A stretch of DNA of 64,000 bases from Leptolinea sp964420995 (lineage in GTDB: Bacteria > Chloroflexota > Anaerolineae > Anaerolineales > Anaerolineaceae), in NCBI GenBank assembly GCA_964420995.1, contig CAYQUX010000002.1:186001-250000 (forward strand). The letters run 5' to 3'. The translations under genes and the position numbers were made by a program. Below are positions 34,056-42,723 of this stretch, piece after piece (position 1 is the first letter of the stretch; the number at the start of each line of letters is the position of its first letter). The notes beneath the pieces are model-generated. The model did not search any database. It saw only the letters and a list, made by a program, of their open reading frames with translations, and was not told where the DNA came from.

Positions 34056-34592
34056 TTATTTGGGCATCAATTTAGACACGAGAGAGAATAACCAGCGCAT
34101 AATTTTTTGACGCCATGTCAGCTTTTCAGTCAGGCGCATCGCGTCCAGCATGGAACCCATGGCACCAATCTGATCGCCGCTTTCCATTTCAAGGGACGCG
34201 ATGGTTTTGAGAACCACTGCCAGGTTATCGCGGTCGCCGGCTTTTTCTAAACGTTCCGCAGACAGTCTGAAAAGACGCAGACTCTCTTTCTTATGCCCGA
34301 GCTCTTTATACGCGGCTGCCTGGTTGCCCAGAGCCAGTCCTTCACGTCGGATGTCCCCCACCCCGGCAAAGACCTTATCCGTTTCCAGGCAGGCTGCCAG
34401 CGCGCCGTGAACATCACCAGCCTGCAGGAGAGCCACGCTGCGATTATTTGCCATTTCCGCCGCATCCAACGGTTTTTCCGCTGCTTTGCAGGCGTCTTCT
34501 GCTTTCTGAAAAAGATCGCCAGCCAGTTGATATTTTCCATCCTGATAGGCTTTTTTCGCCTGCTCACCAATGGACTCAAATGATTCAGCCAT
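34056..34592 (-). CDS. TPR repeat protein
   Basis: 178 residues. Three to four TPR-like helix pairs cover about 5-145 (for example AKKAYQDGKYQLAGDLFQKA, NRSVALLQAGDVHGALAACL, GNQAAAYKELGHKKESLRLF). A short hydrophobic C terminus (IMRWLFSLVSKLM) may touch the membrane. It is between the HTH and GNAT genes, with three-base gaps, so it is probably a scaffold in the same system. Confidence 0.82.
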   Translation of the reverse strand: MAESFESIGEQAKKAYQDGKYQLAGDLFQKAEDACKAAEKPLDAAEMANNRSVALLQAGDVHGALAACLETDKVFAGVGDIRREGLALGNQAAAYKELGHKKESLRLFRLSAERLEKAGDRDNLAVVLKTIASLEMESGDQIGAMGSMLDAMRLTEKLTWRQKIMRWLFSLVSKLMPK

Positions 34593-34595
34593 ATA

Positions 34596-35510
34596 TTAGA
34601 AAGTTATCTCCAATAAGGATTCTGCGATTCGGCGTAATTGGTCTGCCGGCATGCGGCTGAGGTTATTGGCCAAAAGCAAGTATTGCCGGTTGACCGGATT
34701 AGAAATAAAGTCAGCCAGTTCGGAGGGCAGATTTTCTGCAGATAGATCCAACTCAACCGGTTCGCGGGTTGGTTGTTGCGGTGGAATTGACGGCGCTGGT
34801 TCTTCAGCTTTTTGGGTGGGTGGCATCGCGGATGACACAGAGGCTTCCTGAACAGATGGAAGCTGGGATGGTACGGTTTCCGGTTTTGCTTCCGTCACCG
34901 CGGCAGGAACTGCTTGCGGCGCCGGGACGGCAGGCTCATCGACGGCCGCCATGACTTTCTGTGGTTGCAGATCAGCAATCTTGAATGGTTTGAAGGTAAT
35001 ATCCCGAGTTGGGATCGCATAACTGTCGATCCAGTCAAACACATCGATCTGCAAAATATGGGTAATATCTTCCAGGTCCGTGACCGGGATGGGTACCTGC
35101 CCGAGTTCATAATCGGTGATCTCTTCGATGGTCAGGTTGGTAGACATGGACAGGTCATCACGCGAGAAATTGCGGCGGGTACGTGCCTGCATGATCATGG
35201 CACCCAGAATGCGGTTGCGAAGTTCCAGGCGTTGACGCATGGTTTCCACCCGCAGTTTGGGCATTCCGTCTGACAGGCTGGTTGAACCGAAGAAATGGTC
35301 AACCGGCACGGCATAGATCGCCGCCAGAGCTTCCAATTCAGGCAATGAGGGCGGTATGACAGCGGTCTCCAAATCCTCAAGATGGGATAGATCCCATCCA
35401 AGCAACGCGCAGGTTTCTTCCTGTGTCCGCCGCGCGTACAGGCGGGCGTCCACGATCAACGCAGCCACCTTGTGCGCTCGCAGGGTTTTGATTTGAGATT
35501 TAATTACCAA
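34596..35510 (-). CDS. Protein with two XRE-type HTH domains and a Pro/Ala linker
   Basis: 304 residues, TTG start at 35510 with AGGAG upstream inside the cpaF-like stop region. Residues 15-75 (RRTQEETCALLGWDLSHLEDLE) and 105-160 (RRNFSRDDLSMSTNLTIEEITDYE) each look like a Cro/CI helix-turn-helix. A Pro/Ala/Glu-rich stretch (about 190-250) leads to a helical C-terminal domain (PVNRQYLLLANNLSRMPADQL). Probably a DNA-binding regulator in the cpaF-like operon; RodZ-like architecture was considered but there is no membrane segment. Confidence 0.75.
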   Translation of the reverse strand: MVIKSQIKTLRAHKVAALIVDARLYARRTQEETCALLGWDLSHLEDLETAVIPPSLPELEALAAIYAVPVDHFFGSTSLSDGMPKLRVETMRQRLELRNRILGAMIMQARTRRNFSRDDLSMSTNLTIEEITDYELGQVPIPVTDLEDITHILQIDVFDWIDSYAIPTRDITFKPFKIADLQPQKVMAAVDEPAVPAPQAVPAAVTEAKPETVPSQLPSVQEASVSSAMPPTQKAEEPAPSIPPQQPTREPVELDLSAENLPSELADFISNPVNRQYLLLANNLSRMPADQLRRIAESLLEITF

Positions 35511-35513
35511 GGG

Positions 35514-36827
35514 TCATCTCCTCCGGGGTCCCAACATCTCGTTTAAGTTGGCGCCGAATATTTCAGCCCCCAATCGGTAGCCTGCCGCTTCCAGACGCGG
35601 GCTGAATGCGGGGCGTATTCCGGTCGGGCGTAATTCGCCAATGATGGATCCGTCCTGTTGGACACCGGTTTGTTGAAATTTAAAGATTTCCGTCATGGTG
35701 ATGGTATCACCTTCCATGCCAGATACCTCGGTGATTGAGGTAATCTTGCGTGAACCATCTTTCAGACGGGCCTGCTGTACAATCAGGTCAATCGCCGCGG
35801 CTATTTGTTCGCGTAAAACTTTAATGGGCAGGTCCATGCCAGACATCAGGCACATGGTTTCCAGGCGGCTGCACGCATCGCGCGGGGTATTGGCATGCAG
35901 GGTGGTCAATGAGCCGTCATGACCGGTATTCATGGCCTGAAGCATATCCAGCGCCTCACCGCTGCGGCATTCGCCCACGATGATCCTGTCTGGCCGCATA
36001 CGCAGACTGTTGCGAACCAGATCGCGAATGGTTACAGCGTGCAGGCCCTCAATATTGGGCGGTTTGGTTTCCAGGCGCACAACATGCGGTTGCTGGAGTT
36101 TCAACTCCGCCGCGTCTTCGATGGTGACAATGCGTTCATTCGATGGAATATAACTGGAGAGAATATTTAGAAAAGTGGTCTTGCCAGAACCGGTTCCACC
36201 CGAAACCATGATATTCAACCGCGAGATCACGCAGGCACGCAGCAGTTCTGCCATGCCCTTGGTGATGGAACCCAGGGAAACCAGTTGTTCCATCGACAAT
36301 TTATCTTTCATAAACTTGCGGATGGTTACAGAAGGTCCATCTATGGCGACTGGAGGAATGACCGCGTTCACGCGTGATCCATCCGGCAGGCGCGCATCCA
36401 CCGTGGGATTATCTGTGTCAATGTGGCGCCCCAGCGGCAGAATGATCTTGTCAATGATTCTTAGCACAGCGTCATCATTCTCAAAACGGACGTCGGTGGG
36501 CGTCAGCTTTCCATTGCGCTCCACAAAGACCATATTCGGTCCATTGACCATCACTTCGCTCACCGTCGGGTCGTCCAGCAGTGGCTGCAATGGGCCAAAC
36601 CCGAGCAATTCGTCGAGAATCTCTTTGAAAATGGCGTTTTTCGCGTTTTCGGGTAAATTAAGCCGGGTGGATTCATATGCCTGCTGCAGGTATTGCTGAA
36701 TGGCTTCCCTGCGTTGCCGCGGCGATGGCGGCCTTGCTTCCATCTCCCGGGAAATCGAATTGATCAGGTAACTCTTTAATTTTGCCTGATCGGTAGGGCT
36801 TAAGGAATAACCGCCAGATTGAATCAT
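35514..36827 (-). CDS. CpaF/TadA-type secretion ATPase
   Basis: 437 residues. SGGTGSGKTTFLNIL is Walker A, GLHAVTIRDLVRNSLRMRPDRIIVGECR (split: AVTIRDLVRNSLRMRP, DRIIVGECRSGEA) is the Asp box and Walker B, and TGHDGSLTTLHANTPRDACSR is the His box. The N-terminal part has EILDELLGFGPLQPLLDDP, typical for CpaF. It is the hexameric motor of Tad-type pili or related secretion systems. No platform (TadB/TadC) or pilin gene is in the window, so the rest must be elsewhere or the motor works with another partner. Overlaps the 36824-37123 gene by four bases. Confidence 0.9.
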   Translation of the reverse strand: MIQSGGYSLSPTDQAKLKSYLINSISREMEARPPSPRQRREAIQQYLQQAYESTRLNLPENAKNAIFKEILDELLGFGPLQPLLDDPTVSEVMVNGPNMVFVERNGKLTPTDVRFENDDAVLRIIDKIILPLGRHIDTDNPTVDARLPDGSRVNAVIPPVAIDGPSVTIRKFMKDKLSMEQLVSLGSITKGMAELLRACVISRLNIMVSGGTGSGKTTFLNILSSYIPSNERIVTIEDAAELKLQQPHVVRLETKPPNIEGLHAVTIRDLVRNSLRMRPDRIIVGECRSGEALDMLQAMNTGHDGSLTTLHANTPRDACSRLETMCLMSGMDLPIKVLREQIAAAIDLIVQQARLKDGSRKITSITEVSGMEGDTITMTEIFKFQQTGVQQDGSIIGELRPTGIRPAFSPRLEAAGYRLGAEIFGANLNEMLGPRRR

Positions 36828-37123
36828 TTCAGCGCCTTTGCCGGTTTAACTTCTTCATCGGGCATTAACCAGATGATTTGTTCTGTATTTACCGATAAGA
36901 ACCCGCTATGGTACAACGCTTCACCTGACGGAGAGAAGACAATGGCATCCGTAACGGCAATAAACAGGTCTTTGCGATTCAATTCATCTTTGACGCGGTC
37001 TTCCGGCCGGATGTGGATTTTTCCACGGATCAACTGGTTGGTGGTTTGAATGGTGACATTGATTGGTTTCTTTGTCACTACCTGGGTGAAAATTTTGCCT
37101 TTTTCTTCGAAATTCGAATACAT
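36824..37123 (-). CDS. Small beta-rich protein of unknown function
   Basis: 99 residues, predicted mainly beta strands (VVTKKPINVTIQTTNQLIRGKIHI, in part), with EALYHSGFLSVNTEQIIWLMP near the C terminus. No known motif. ATG 37123 directly abuts the response-regulator stop, and its own stop overlaps the CpaF start (ATGA), so it is translated with both. The coupling suggests a link between the signalling pair and the CpaF motor. Confidence 0.7.
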   Translation of the reverse strand: MYSNFEEKGKIFTQVVTKKPINVTIQTTNQLIRGKIHIRPEDRVKDELNRKDLFIAVTDAIVFSPSGEALYHSGFLSVNTEQIIWLMPDEEVKPAKALK

Positions 37124-37846
37124 TTAATCCTTCTTTCCTTTCGCGGAAGATACTGAAACCTCGGCAGGCATCAGGTATCCCAGCCCGGAACGGGTAACAA
37201 TATGGCATGGGCTGTGCGGATTGTCCTCCAGCTTTTGGCGGAGACGGGCAATACTGACCCACAAAATTTCCTTATCATCACGGTAAGACGGCCCCCAGAT
37301 GGCAGTCAACAATTCCTCTCCCGTCAAAATCTGACCCAGATGATGGGCGAACTGGATCAACAACCTGTATTCGGTGGCTGAAAGAAATACCGGCTTTTCA
37401 CCTTTCCACACTTCGGCTCTGGCAAAATCAATTTTTAGGTCAAGGTGTTGGAAGAACCGCTCTCCCATGGATGCGTCATCTTTTCGGGCACGTCTCAGAA
37501 CAGCGCGAACGCGCGCCACCAGTTCTGACGCAGAAAATGGCTTGATCACGTAATCATCCGCGCCAACATTCAATCCTTTAACGCGATCCTGTTCCTCGCC
37601 CTTGGCTGTCAACATGATCACCGGAACGTTTGAGAATTGCCGAATGCGTTCGCAAGTTGTAAATCCGTCCAACCGCGGCATCATCACATCCAGAACGACC
37701 AGGTCGGGCTTTTGAGAGGATACCAGTTCAAGCGCGTCCTCTCCATTCATGGCAAAGATCACATCGTATCCTTCAGCCTGGAGGTTCACCTGAAGAAGGT
37801 GGACGTATTGCTTCTCATCATCAACAACCAGGATTTTTGCCGGCAT
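37124..37846 (-). CDS. OmpR-family response regulator
   Basis: 240 residues from ATG 37846 (GGAGAG upstream); the frame is open to 37909, inside the kinase gene. The receiver has acidic pair DDE, phospho-Asp in LVVLDVMMPRLDG, Thr in MLTAKGEEQD and Lys in YVIKPF. The C-terminal winged helix (SATEYRLLIQFAHHLGQIL, SIARLRQKLEDNP) binds DNA. The partner is the kinase ending 20 bases upstream. Confidence 0.93.
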   Translation of the reverse strand: MPAKILVVDDEKQYVHLLQVNLQAEGYDVIFAMNGEDALELVSSQKPDLVVLDVMMPRLDGFTTCERIRQFSNVPVIMLTAKGEEQDRVKGLNVGADDYVIKPFSASELVARVRAVLRRARKDDASMGERFFQHLDLKIDFARAEVWKGEKPVFLSATEYRLLIQFAHHLGQILTGEELLTAIWGPSYRDDKEILWVSIARLRQKLEDNPHSPCHIVTRSGLGYLMPAEVSVSSAKGKKD

Positions 37847-37865
37847 AATTCTCTCCGTCCACTGC

Positions 37866-39068
37866 TTAATCAATAGAGGGAAGTGTGATGGTAAACAGGG
37901 TTCCCTCACCTACTGTTGATTCTACTGATATTTTTCCATGGTGCGCGTCAATAATCTGGTGGCAGATATACAACCCCAGACCGCTTCCGCGCGCCTCTTT
38001 GGATGCCTGCGGATCGCGATAAAACCGCCAGAAAATTTTGTCAAGGGACTCAGGTGGAATGCCGGGGCCTTTGTCTCTAAATTGGATGACCACGAAAGGA
38101 TGTTCTTCCTTAAGGGTGATCCACAACGCAGAACCCGGAGCGTATTTTGCCGTATTGGTGACCAGGTTCTCAAATACCTGTTCCATGCGGCGTGGGTCCG
38201 CGGTGACTTTTTTGACCGATGACAAAACCTCAAACTTAATATTCAATTCCGGATGATGCAAAGTGCTGCGGGCGATGACGTTATTGATCAGGCCCTCAAC
38301 TCGCACCGGTTGCATGGTCATTTCCAGCATATTGCTCTGCAGGCGGGCAGAATCAAGCAGGTTATCAATCAGATCATGCAGATGATCCGCTTCGGTATCA
38401 ATGATTTTCAAGAATTCTTTTTGGGTTTTTTCATCCCATTGCGTATCGGAACGCAGCAGTGTTGTAGTATAGCCTTTTATGAATCCCAAAGGACTGCGTA
38501 GTTCATGGGTTATGGTGGAGATGAAATTGTCCTGCAGGGTGGATATCTTATACTGCCTGGTCAAGTCTTCCACCTGTTTTCGGAGTTTTATATTTCCGAG
38601 GATCAAACCCAGAATAGCGGAAAAACCCTGCGCCTGCTCGATATCAATGGCGGAGTAAGTCGGTCCGCCAAAGCGGATCATCACCACCGCACCCAGCGGG
38701 TCTTCACCGTTATACAGTGGCAAGGCCAGTCCATACGGCATTTCCAACCTGTCTGATCCCGGTGTTTTTTGGGGCAATGTGGATACGGGCTGGTTGTCCT
38801 GGATTGCCTGAATGCCAATGCTGTCCCCCCAGGCTGTATCCGCCTCTGCGGAACGTCCGCGGCCAACGGCACGCGCGTACACCGGCTCCAAATTGCCGCC
38901 GCCATTCTTTTTATAGATCACCAGATGGTCGTAAATCAGCCCCAGGCGGACCTGATGGGCAAAATCATCCAGCCCGTTTTTCCATTCATCTGGTTTATTC
39001 AACTTTCCCAGAGAGCGCAGCAGGTAAAGATTAGGATTTTCTTCAATGGGTTCGGCTATTGGAGGCAT
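37866..39068 (-). CDS. Cytoplasmic histidine kinase with GAF-like sensor
   Basis: 400 residues without membrane segments. The N-terminal 165 residues look like a GAF domain (GIQAIQDNQPVSTLPQ, LALPLYNGEDPLGAVVMI). The HisKA helix has TITHELRSPLGFIKGY with the phospho-His, and the ATPase domain has NLVTNTAKYAP (N box), FRDKGPGIPP and GSGLGLYICHQI. It probably senses a cytoplasmic cue and passes phosphate to the OmpR-type regulator downstream. Confidence 0.92.
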   Translation of the reverse strand: MPPIAEPIEENPNLYLLRSLGKLNKPDEWKNGLDDFAHQVRLGLIYDHLVIYKKNGGGNLEPVYARAVGRGRSAEADTAWGDSIGIQAIQDNQPVSTLPQKTPGSDRLEMPYGLALPLYNGEDPLGAVVMIRFGGPTYSAIDIEQAQGFSAILGLILGNIKLRKQVEDLTRQYKISTLQDNFISTITHELRSPLGFIKGYTTTLLRSDTQWDEKTQKEFLKIIDTEADHLHDLIDNLLDSARLQSNMLEMTMQPVRVEGLINNVIARSTLHHPELNIKFEVLSSVKKVTADPRRMEQVFENLVTNTAKYAPGSALWITLKEEHPFVVIQFRDKGPGIPPESLDKIFWRFYRDPQASKEARGSGLGLYICHQIIDAHHGKISVESTVGEGTLFTITLPSID

Positions 39069-39100
39069 TCTAAGCGTATCTCCTGCACCGAGGTGTTCGT

Positions 39101-40138
39101 TCAGGTCGACAGCAGGTCGAACTCAAATTCACTGCCCTTCCCAATTTCAGATCTGATCCGTATCACTGAACCATGCGCTTCGATGATCTTTCTCACCAGA
39201 GCCAATCCGAGGCCTGTTCCACCATACCTGCGGGTGGATGAACCGTCAAGCTGGTGAAAAGGTTCAAAGATTTCATCAAAACGGTTTGAGGGGATGCCAA
39301 TGCCGCTGTCCTTTACAATGACCCGGATTGTCTTTTCCTCTCCAACGCAACGCAATTCAACCGTTCCGTTGACCGGTGTGAATTTGATTGCATTGTCCAG
39401 CAATTGCCCGATTGCCCAGGAGATCTTCTCCTCATCCAGTTTAACCGGCGGCAGTGCGGGATCTGAAACCAGGTTGAGCTGAATGTGTTTCTCTTCCGCT
39501 TTGACCTGTGCCCGATTGACCAGGGTTTGACCCAGGCGGTGCATATTGCTTGGCTGCAAGTTTAGGGCCACTTGCGCTTTATCCGCCTCAGAAAACAGGA
39601 GAAGGTCTTCAATCAACTTCTCCAACCGTTCTGACGCTTTCTGCATGACATGCAGGGCGTTTGCCTGGTCATCGTTTAAGGGACCCAGAACAGACGCGGC
39701 CAGTAATTCCAGATACCCTTTAATGTGTGTCATGGGGGTGCGTAGCTCGTGGGAAATATTCGCCACGATATTGGATTTCATGCGATTGAAATCTGCCAGT
39801 TGGTTTAGCGCCGCTTCCAGTTCTTCCGTGCGTTGTTTAACCCGCAATTCCAGGGTGGCGTTGGCATTTTGCAGCGCGGCACGTAACTGGAGTATTTGTT
39901 CGGTAATGGCACGGTCCAGTTGGGTGCGGGTAATCAGTTTCTGGTCGATCAAGATTTGACCGAGCAGTTCATTCTTCCCGATCTTCTTGGCATTTGTCTG
40001 TATCTCAATTGCCCAGGCGAGTTGCTTTTCGGTGATCAGACCGCATTCAATCAGGTATTCCCCCAGGCGCGGGACCAGTACCTCGGGGGTCAACTCGGGT
40101 ATGCTCTGGTTAGATGCGATGTCCGAATTCTCTATCAT
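39101..40138 (-). CDS. Histidine kinase with an MshEN/GspE-N-like N-terminal domain
   Basis: 345 residues from ATG 40138; a TTG at 40162 is also possible and neither has a good ribosome site. Residues 20-85 hold two copies of the motif of the GspE/MshE N-terminal domain (LGEYLIECGLITEKQLAWAI and LGQILIDQKLITRTQLDRAI), a fold that in MshE binds c-di-GMP. A coiled coil follows, then HisKA (ANISHELRTPMTHIKGYLEL) and HATPase (QLLDNAIKFTP, KDSGIGIPSN, GTGLGLALVRKI). No membrane segment. It lies between parB and the GAF kinase on the same strand. Confidence 0.85.
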   Translation of the reverse strand: MIENSDIASNQSIPELTPEVLVPRLGEYLIECGLITEKQLAWAIEIQTNAKKIGKNELLGQILIDQKLITRTQLDRAITEQILQLRAALQNANATLELRVKQRTEELEAALNQLADFNRMKSNIVANISHELRTPMTHIKGYLELLAASVLGPLNDDQANALHVMQKASERLEKLIEDLLLFSEADKAQVALNLQPSNMHRLGQTLVNRAQVKAEEKHIQLNLVSDPALPPVKLDEEKISWAIGQLLDNAIKFTPVNGTVELRCVGEEKTIRVIVKDSGIGIPSNRFDEIFEPFHQLDGSSTRRYGGTGLGLALVRKIIEAHGSVIRIRSEIGKGSEFEFDLLST

Positions 40139-40201
40139 GATCGATATGGCATTTCCTGTCAAACCGTGAACTGGAATATACCTGCGGTCACAGGTTGATA
40201 C

Positions 40202-41047
40202 CTAACCTTTAAGAATAGTATCGAGAACGGTGTTTAGCTCTTCGTTGGAGTAGTAATAAATAACCAGGCTTCCGCCCTTTTTTCCATGATTAATGGTCAC
40301 CCGGGTACCCAGGTGTTCGCGCAGGCGGTCCTCTATTTCCTTGACTTCCGCCGGTGTTTCCGGTCTGGGGGTTGACGGAGCTTTCTCACCGCCATACTTC
40401 TTTACCAGTTCTTCAGTCTGCCTCACGCTGAGATCATTTTTGATGATGATCTGCAAAACGGCTGTTTGCGCCTGCGGGCTGGCCAGCCCCAGTAACGCGC
40501 GGGCGTGCCCTTCAGAGATGGTTCCAGCCAGTAGTGCGTTTTGCACACCTTCGGGGAGCTTTAGCAGCCGCAATGTGTTGGTTACGGCCACCCGGCTTTT
40601 GCCCACCCGGGCGGCGATTTCATCATGGGTGAGATTGAACTCTTCCGCCAGTTGGCGGTAGGCTTCCGCCGTTTCCAACGGCATCAGGTCCGCGCGCTGA
40701 ACATTTTCGATCAGGGCCAGTTCCAGCCGGTCGCGGTCATTGGCTTCCCGCTGGATCACCGGTACCGCTTCCAATCCGGCAATCTGGGCGGCGCGCCAGC
40801 GGCGCTCACCGGCGATGAGGATAAAACGGTTGTCCGATTCCCTGGTGACGATCAGCGGCTGTAAAATGCCGTGCTGGCGTATCGATTCAGCCAATTCCTG
40901 CAGGCCTTCTTCTGCCATGATGGTGCGCGGCTGCCGGGGATTGGGGATGATGTTACCGATTGGTACGGAATCGGTTCCAGCTCTGGCTTCTTCAGAAGCC
41001 GGAATGATTGCGTCCAGTCCACGACCCAAACCGCCTTTGTATGCCAT
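40202..41047 (-). CDS. parB: Chromosome partitioning protein ParB
   Basis: 281 residues. NPRQPRTIMAEEGLQELAESI, LIAGERRWRAAQIAG (CTP-binding GERRxRA motif) and the HTH ARVGKSRVAVTNTLRLLKLP are complete. The C-terminal dimer domain follows a charged linker (RPETPAEVKEIEDRL). It clamps on parS DNA and organises the origin region. parA abuts upstream. No parS palindrome was found in this window. Confidence 0.95.
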   Translation of the reverse strand: MAYKGGLGRGLDAIIPASEEARAGTDSVPIGNIIPNPRQPRTIMAEEGLQELAESIRQHGILQPLIVTRESDNRFILIAGERRWRAAQIAGLEAVPVIQREANDRDRLELALIENVQRADLMPLETAEAYRQLAEEFNLTHDEIAARVGKSRVAVTNTLRLLKLPEGVQNALLAGTISEGHARALLGLASPQAQTAVLQIIIKNDLSVRQTEELVKKYGGEKAPSTPRPETPAEVKEIEDRLREHLGTRVTINHGKKGGSLVIYYYSNEELNTVLDTILKG

Positions 41048-41848
41048 CTATTTCTCCTGCTCTACAACTCCGGGAATGGAAAGTCCGTCTTGACCCAAAA
41101 TTTCACGCGCCAGCGCGGAATACGCTTTAGACGCGCCGGATTCAGGTGCGTACAGAGATATCGGGATACCGTACGATGGCGCTTCCGCCAGACGGATGGA
41201 GCGGGGAATCACCGATTGAAATACCTGGGTGGGAAAATGCTTGCGTACTTCATTGACCACATCAATCGCCAATCGGGTGCGTCCGTCGTACATGGTCAGA
41301 ATAACTCCGCGTACCTGTAACCCGGAGAACAGGGAATTCTTTACGCGGTTGATCGTCTGGGTTAGCTGTCCCAATCCTTCGAGAGCCAGGTATTCACACT
41401 GCACAGGGATGATCACACCGTCTTTTGCCGCCATCAGTCCATTCACGGTCAACAGGCTGAGCGAAGGGGGACAATCAATCAGGATATAGTCATAGCGGTC
41501 AGCCAGACCATTCACCACTTCGCGCAGGCGGCTTTCTCGATTCTTGCTGTCGATTAATTCTATATCCGCCCCGGCCAGTGCTGGAGATGAAGGCAGCAGC
41601 GAAACCTTGATGCGTGGATTATGCAGAATGTGCGGCGTGGGTGGTGTGGCGCCGATGATCACCTCATATGTGCCTGTTTTGACCGTGTTCTTGTCAATTC
41701 CCAGCGATGATGTGGCATTGGCCTGGGGATCAAGGTCAATCAATAAGACGCGCTGCCCGTAATACCCCAGGTAGGCGCCCAGGTTGATGGCGGAGGTGGT
41801 TTTACCCACACCACCCTTCTGGTTTACGAATGTGTATATCCTGGTCAT
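41048..41848 (-). CDS. parA: Chromosome partitioning ATPase ParA (Soj)
   Basis: 266 residues. Deviant Walker A NQKGGVGKTTSAINL with signature Lys, LLIDLDPQANATSSL, and YILIDCPPSLSLLTVNGL are canonical. No N-terminal HTH, so the chromosomal Soj type. It forms the DNA-bound gradient that moves ParB complexes. The start overlaps the stop of the PfkB-type kinase gene (ATGA at 41845). Confidence 0.96.
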   Translation of the reverse strand: MTRIYTFVNQKGGVGKTTSAINLGAYLGYYGQRVLLIDLDPQANATSSLGIDKNTVKTGTYEVIIGATPPTPHILHNPRIKVSLLPSSPALAGADIELIDSKNRESRLREVVNGLADRYDYILIDCPPSLSLLTVNGLMAAKDGVIIPVQCEYLALEGLGQLTQTINRVKNSLFSGLQVRGVILTMYDGRTRLAIDVVNEVRKHFPTQVFQSVIPRSIRLAEAPSYGIPISLYAPESGASKAYSALAREILGQDGLSIPGVVEQEK

Positions 41849-42711
41849 GGTTGTTGTTCCGCTTTGAGTATTTCCGTGCCTGTCATGTTAACTTCCTGTA
41901 CTGTGGGTATGCTGTTCATGCCACGCCGGGTTACCGAGAACGAAGCCAGTTGCACGGCAAACCGGGCGGCTTCCCAGGGGTCACGGGTGAGATGGTAACG
42001 GGTAAAAAAGCACGCGGCGAAGATATCGCCGGCACCGGTGGATTCAACTTCGGTCACCGCGGGAGCCGGAAAGCGGCGCACATCGCCGTTCCAGTACACC
42101 CGGGCGCCTTCCGCGCCTTCTGTTACGGCAAGTACGCGTATGGAACGCAGCATTTCTTCAATATAACTTTCATCTCCGCCAATATCTTCCAGGCTGAGAA
42201 CAGCCGCGCTGCAATTTTCCAGAACAAAGGCGGCTTCCGGCCAATCAGACGCGCGAACCCGGCCGGAGGCATCCCAGGCGCGCATGAAACCCTGCGGGGT
42301 TACGCAAACCATACTGCCATGAAAAGCGCGTGACAGAGTCGGGTCGACCTCACGCGCGACCGGAGCCAGGTGAATGATGGGCGTGTCACGCCAGGCTTCA
42401 GGAATGGCAGCCAGGTTGATTTCATCCGCGGTGTGATGCACCATCTGTATGCGGCCATCTTTGGAATAGATATTTTCAAAGGTGGTGGTAAATTCAGCCG
42501 GACGGGCGACAAACGTCAGGTCATCCATTTCCGGGAACGTGTACCCTTCGGCGCAGGAGGTAACCACACCCACACGCAATCCCAGCGCGCGTGCCGTCAT
42601 CGCGGAATATTGGACGGTTCCTCCCGGCACATTGCCCTGAGGGGTGATATCACATGTTACATGGCCGATCGCCAGATAATCGATCGGTTGAATTTGACGG
42701 GGCATTAACAT
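41845..42711 (-). CDS. PfkB family carbohydrate/nucleoside kinase
   Basis: 288 residues from ATG 42711; the frame extends to 42741 but a TATAAT box at 42718-42723 lies in that stretch. DYLAIGHVTCDITPQGNVPGGTVQYSA (split: DYLAIGHVTCDITP, NVPGGTVQYSAMTAR) is the substrate-side motif and VEVESTGAGDIFAACF is PfkB motif 2 with the catalytic Asp (GAGD). The lid is short. The sugar acted on is not evident. It leads the parAB genes, an unusual neighbour. Confidence 0.87.
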   Translation of the reverse strand: MLMPRQIQPIDYLAIGHVTCDITPQGNVPGGTVQYSAMTARALGLRVGVVTSCAEGYTFPEMDDLTFVARPAEFTTTFENIYSKDGRIQMVHHTADEINLAAIPEAWRDTPIIHLAPVAREVDPTLSRAFHGSMVCVTPQGFMRAWDASGRVRASDWPEAAFVLENCSAAVLSLEDIGGDESYIEEMLRSIRVLAVTEGAEGARVYWNGDVRRFPAPAVTEVESTGAGDIFAACFFTRYHLTRDPWEAARFAVQLASFSVTRRGMNSIPTVQEVNMTGTEILKAEQQP

Positions 42712-42717
42712 ACCGTG

Positions 42718-42723
42718 ATTATA
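42718..42723 (-). promoter_or_regulatory. -10 box of a predicted leaderless pfkB-parA-parB mRNA
   Basis: TATAAT on the minus strand, six bases (CACGGT), then ATG at 42711. It overlaps the last codons of the zinc-ribbon gene, whose stop is at 42719, and could drive parAB. Confidence 0.55.
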
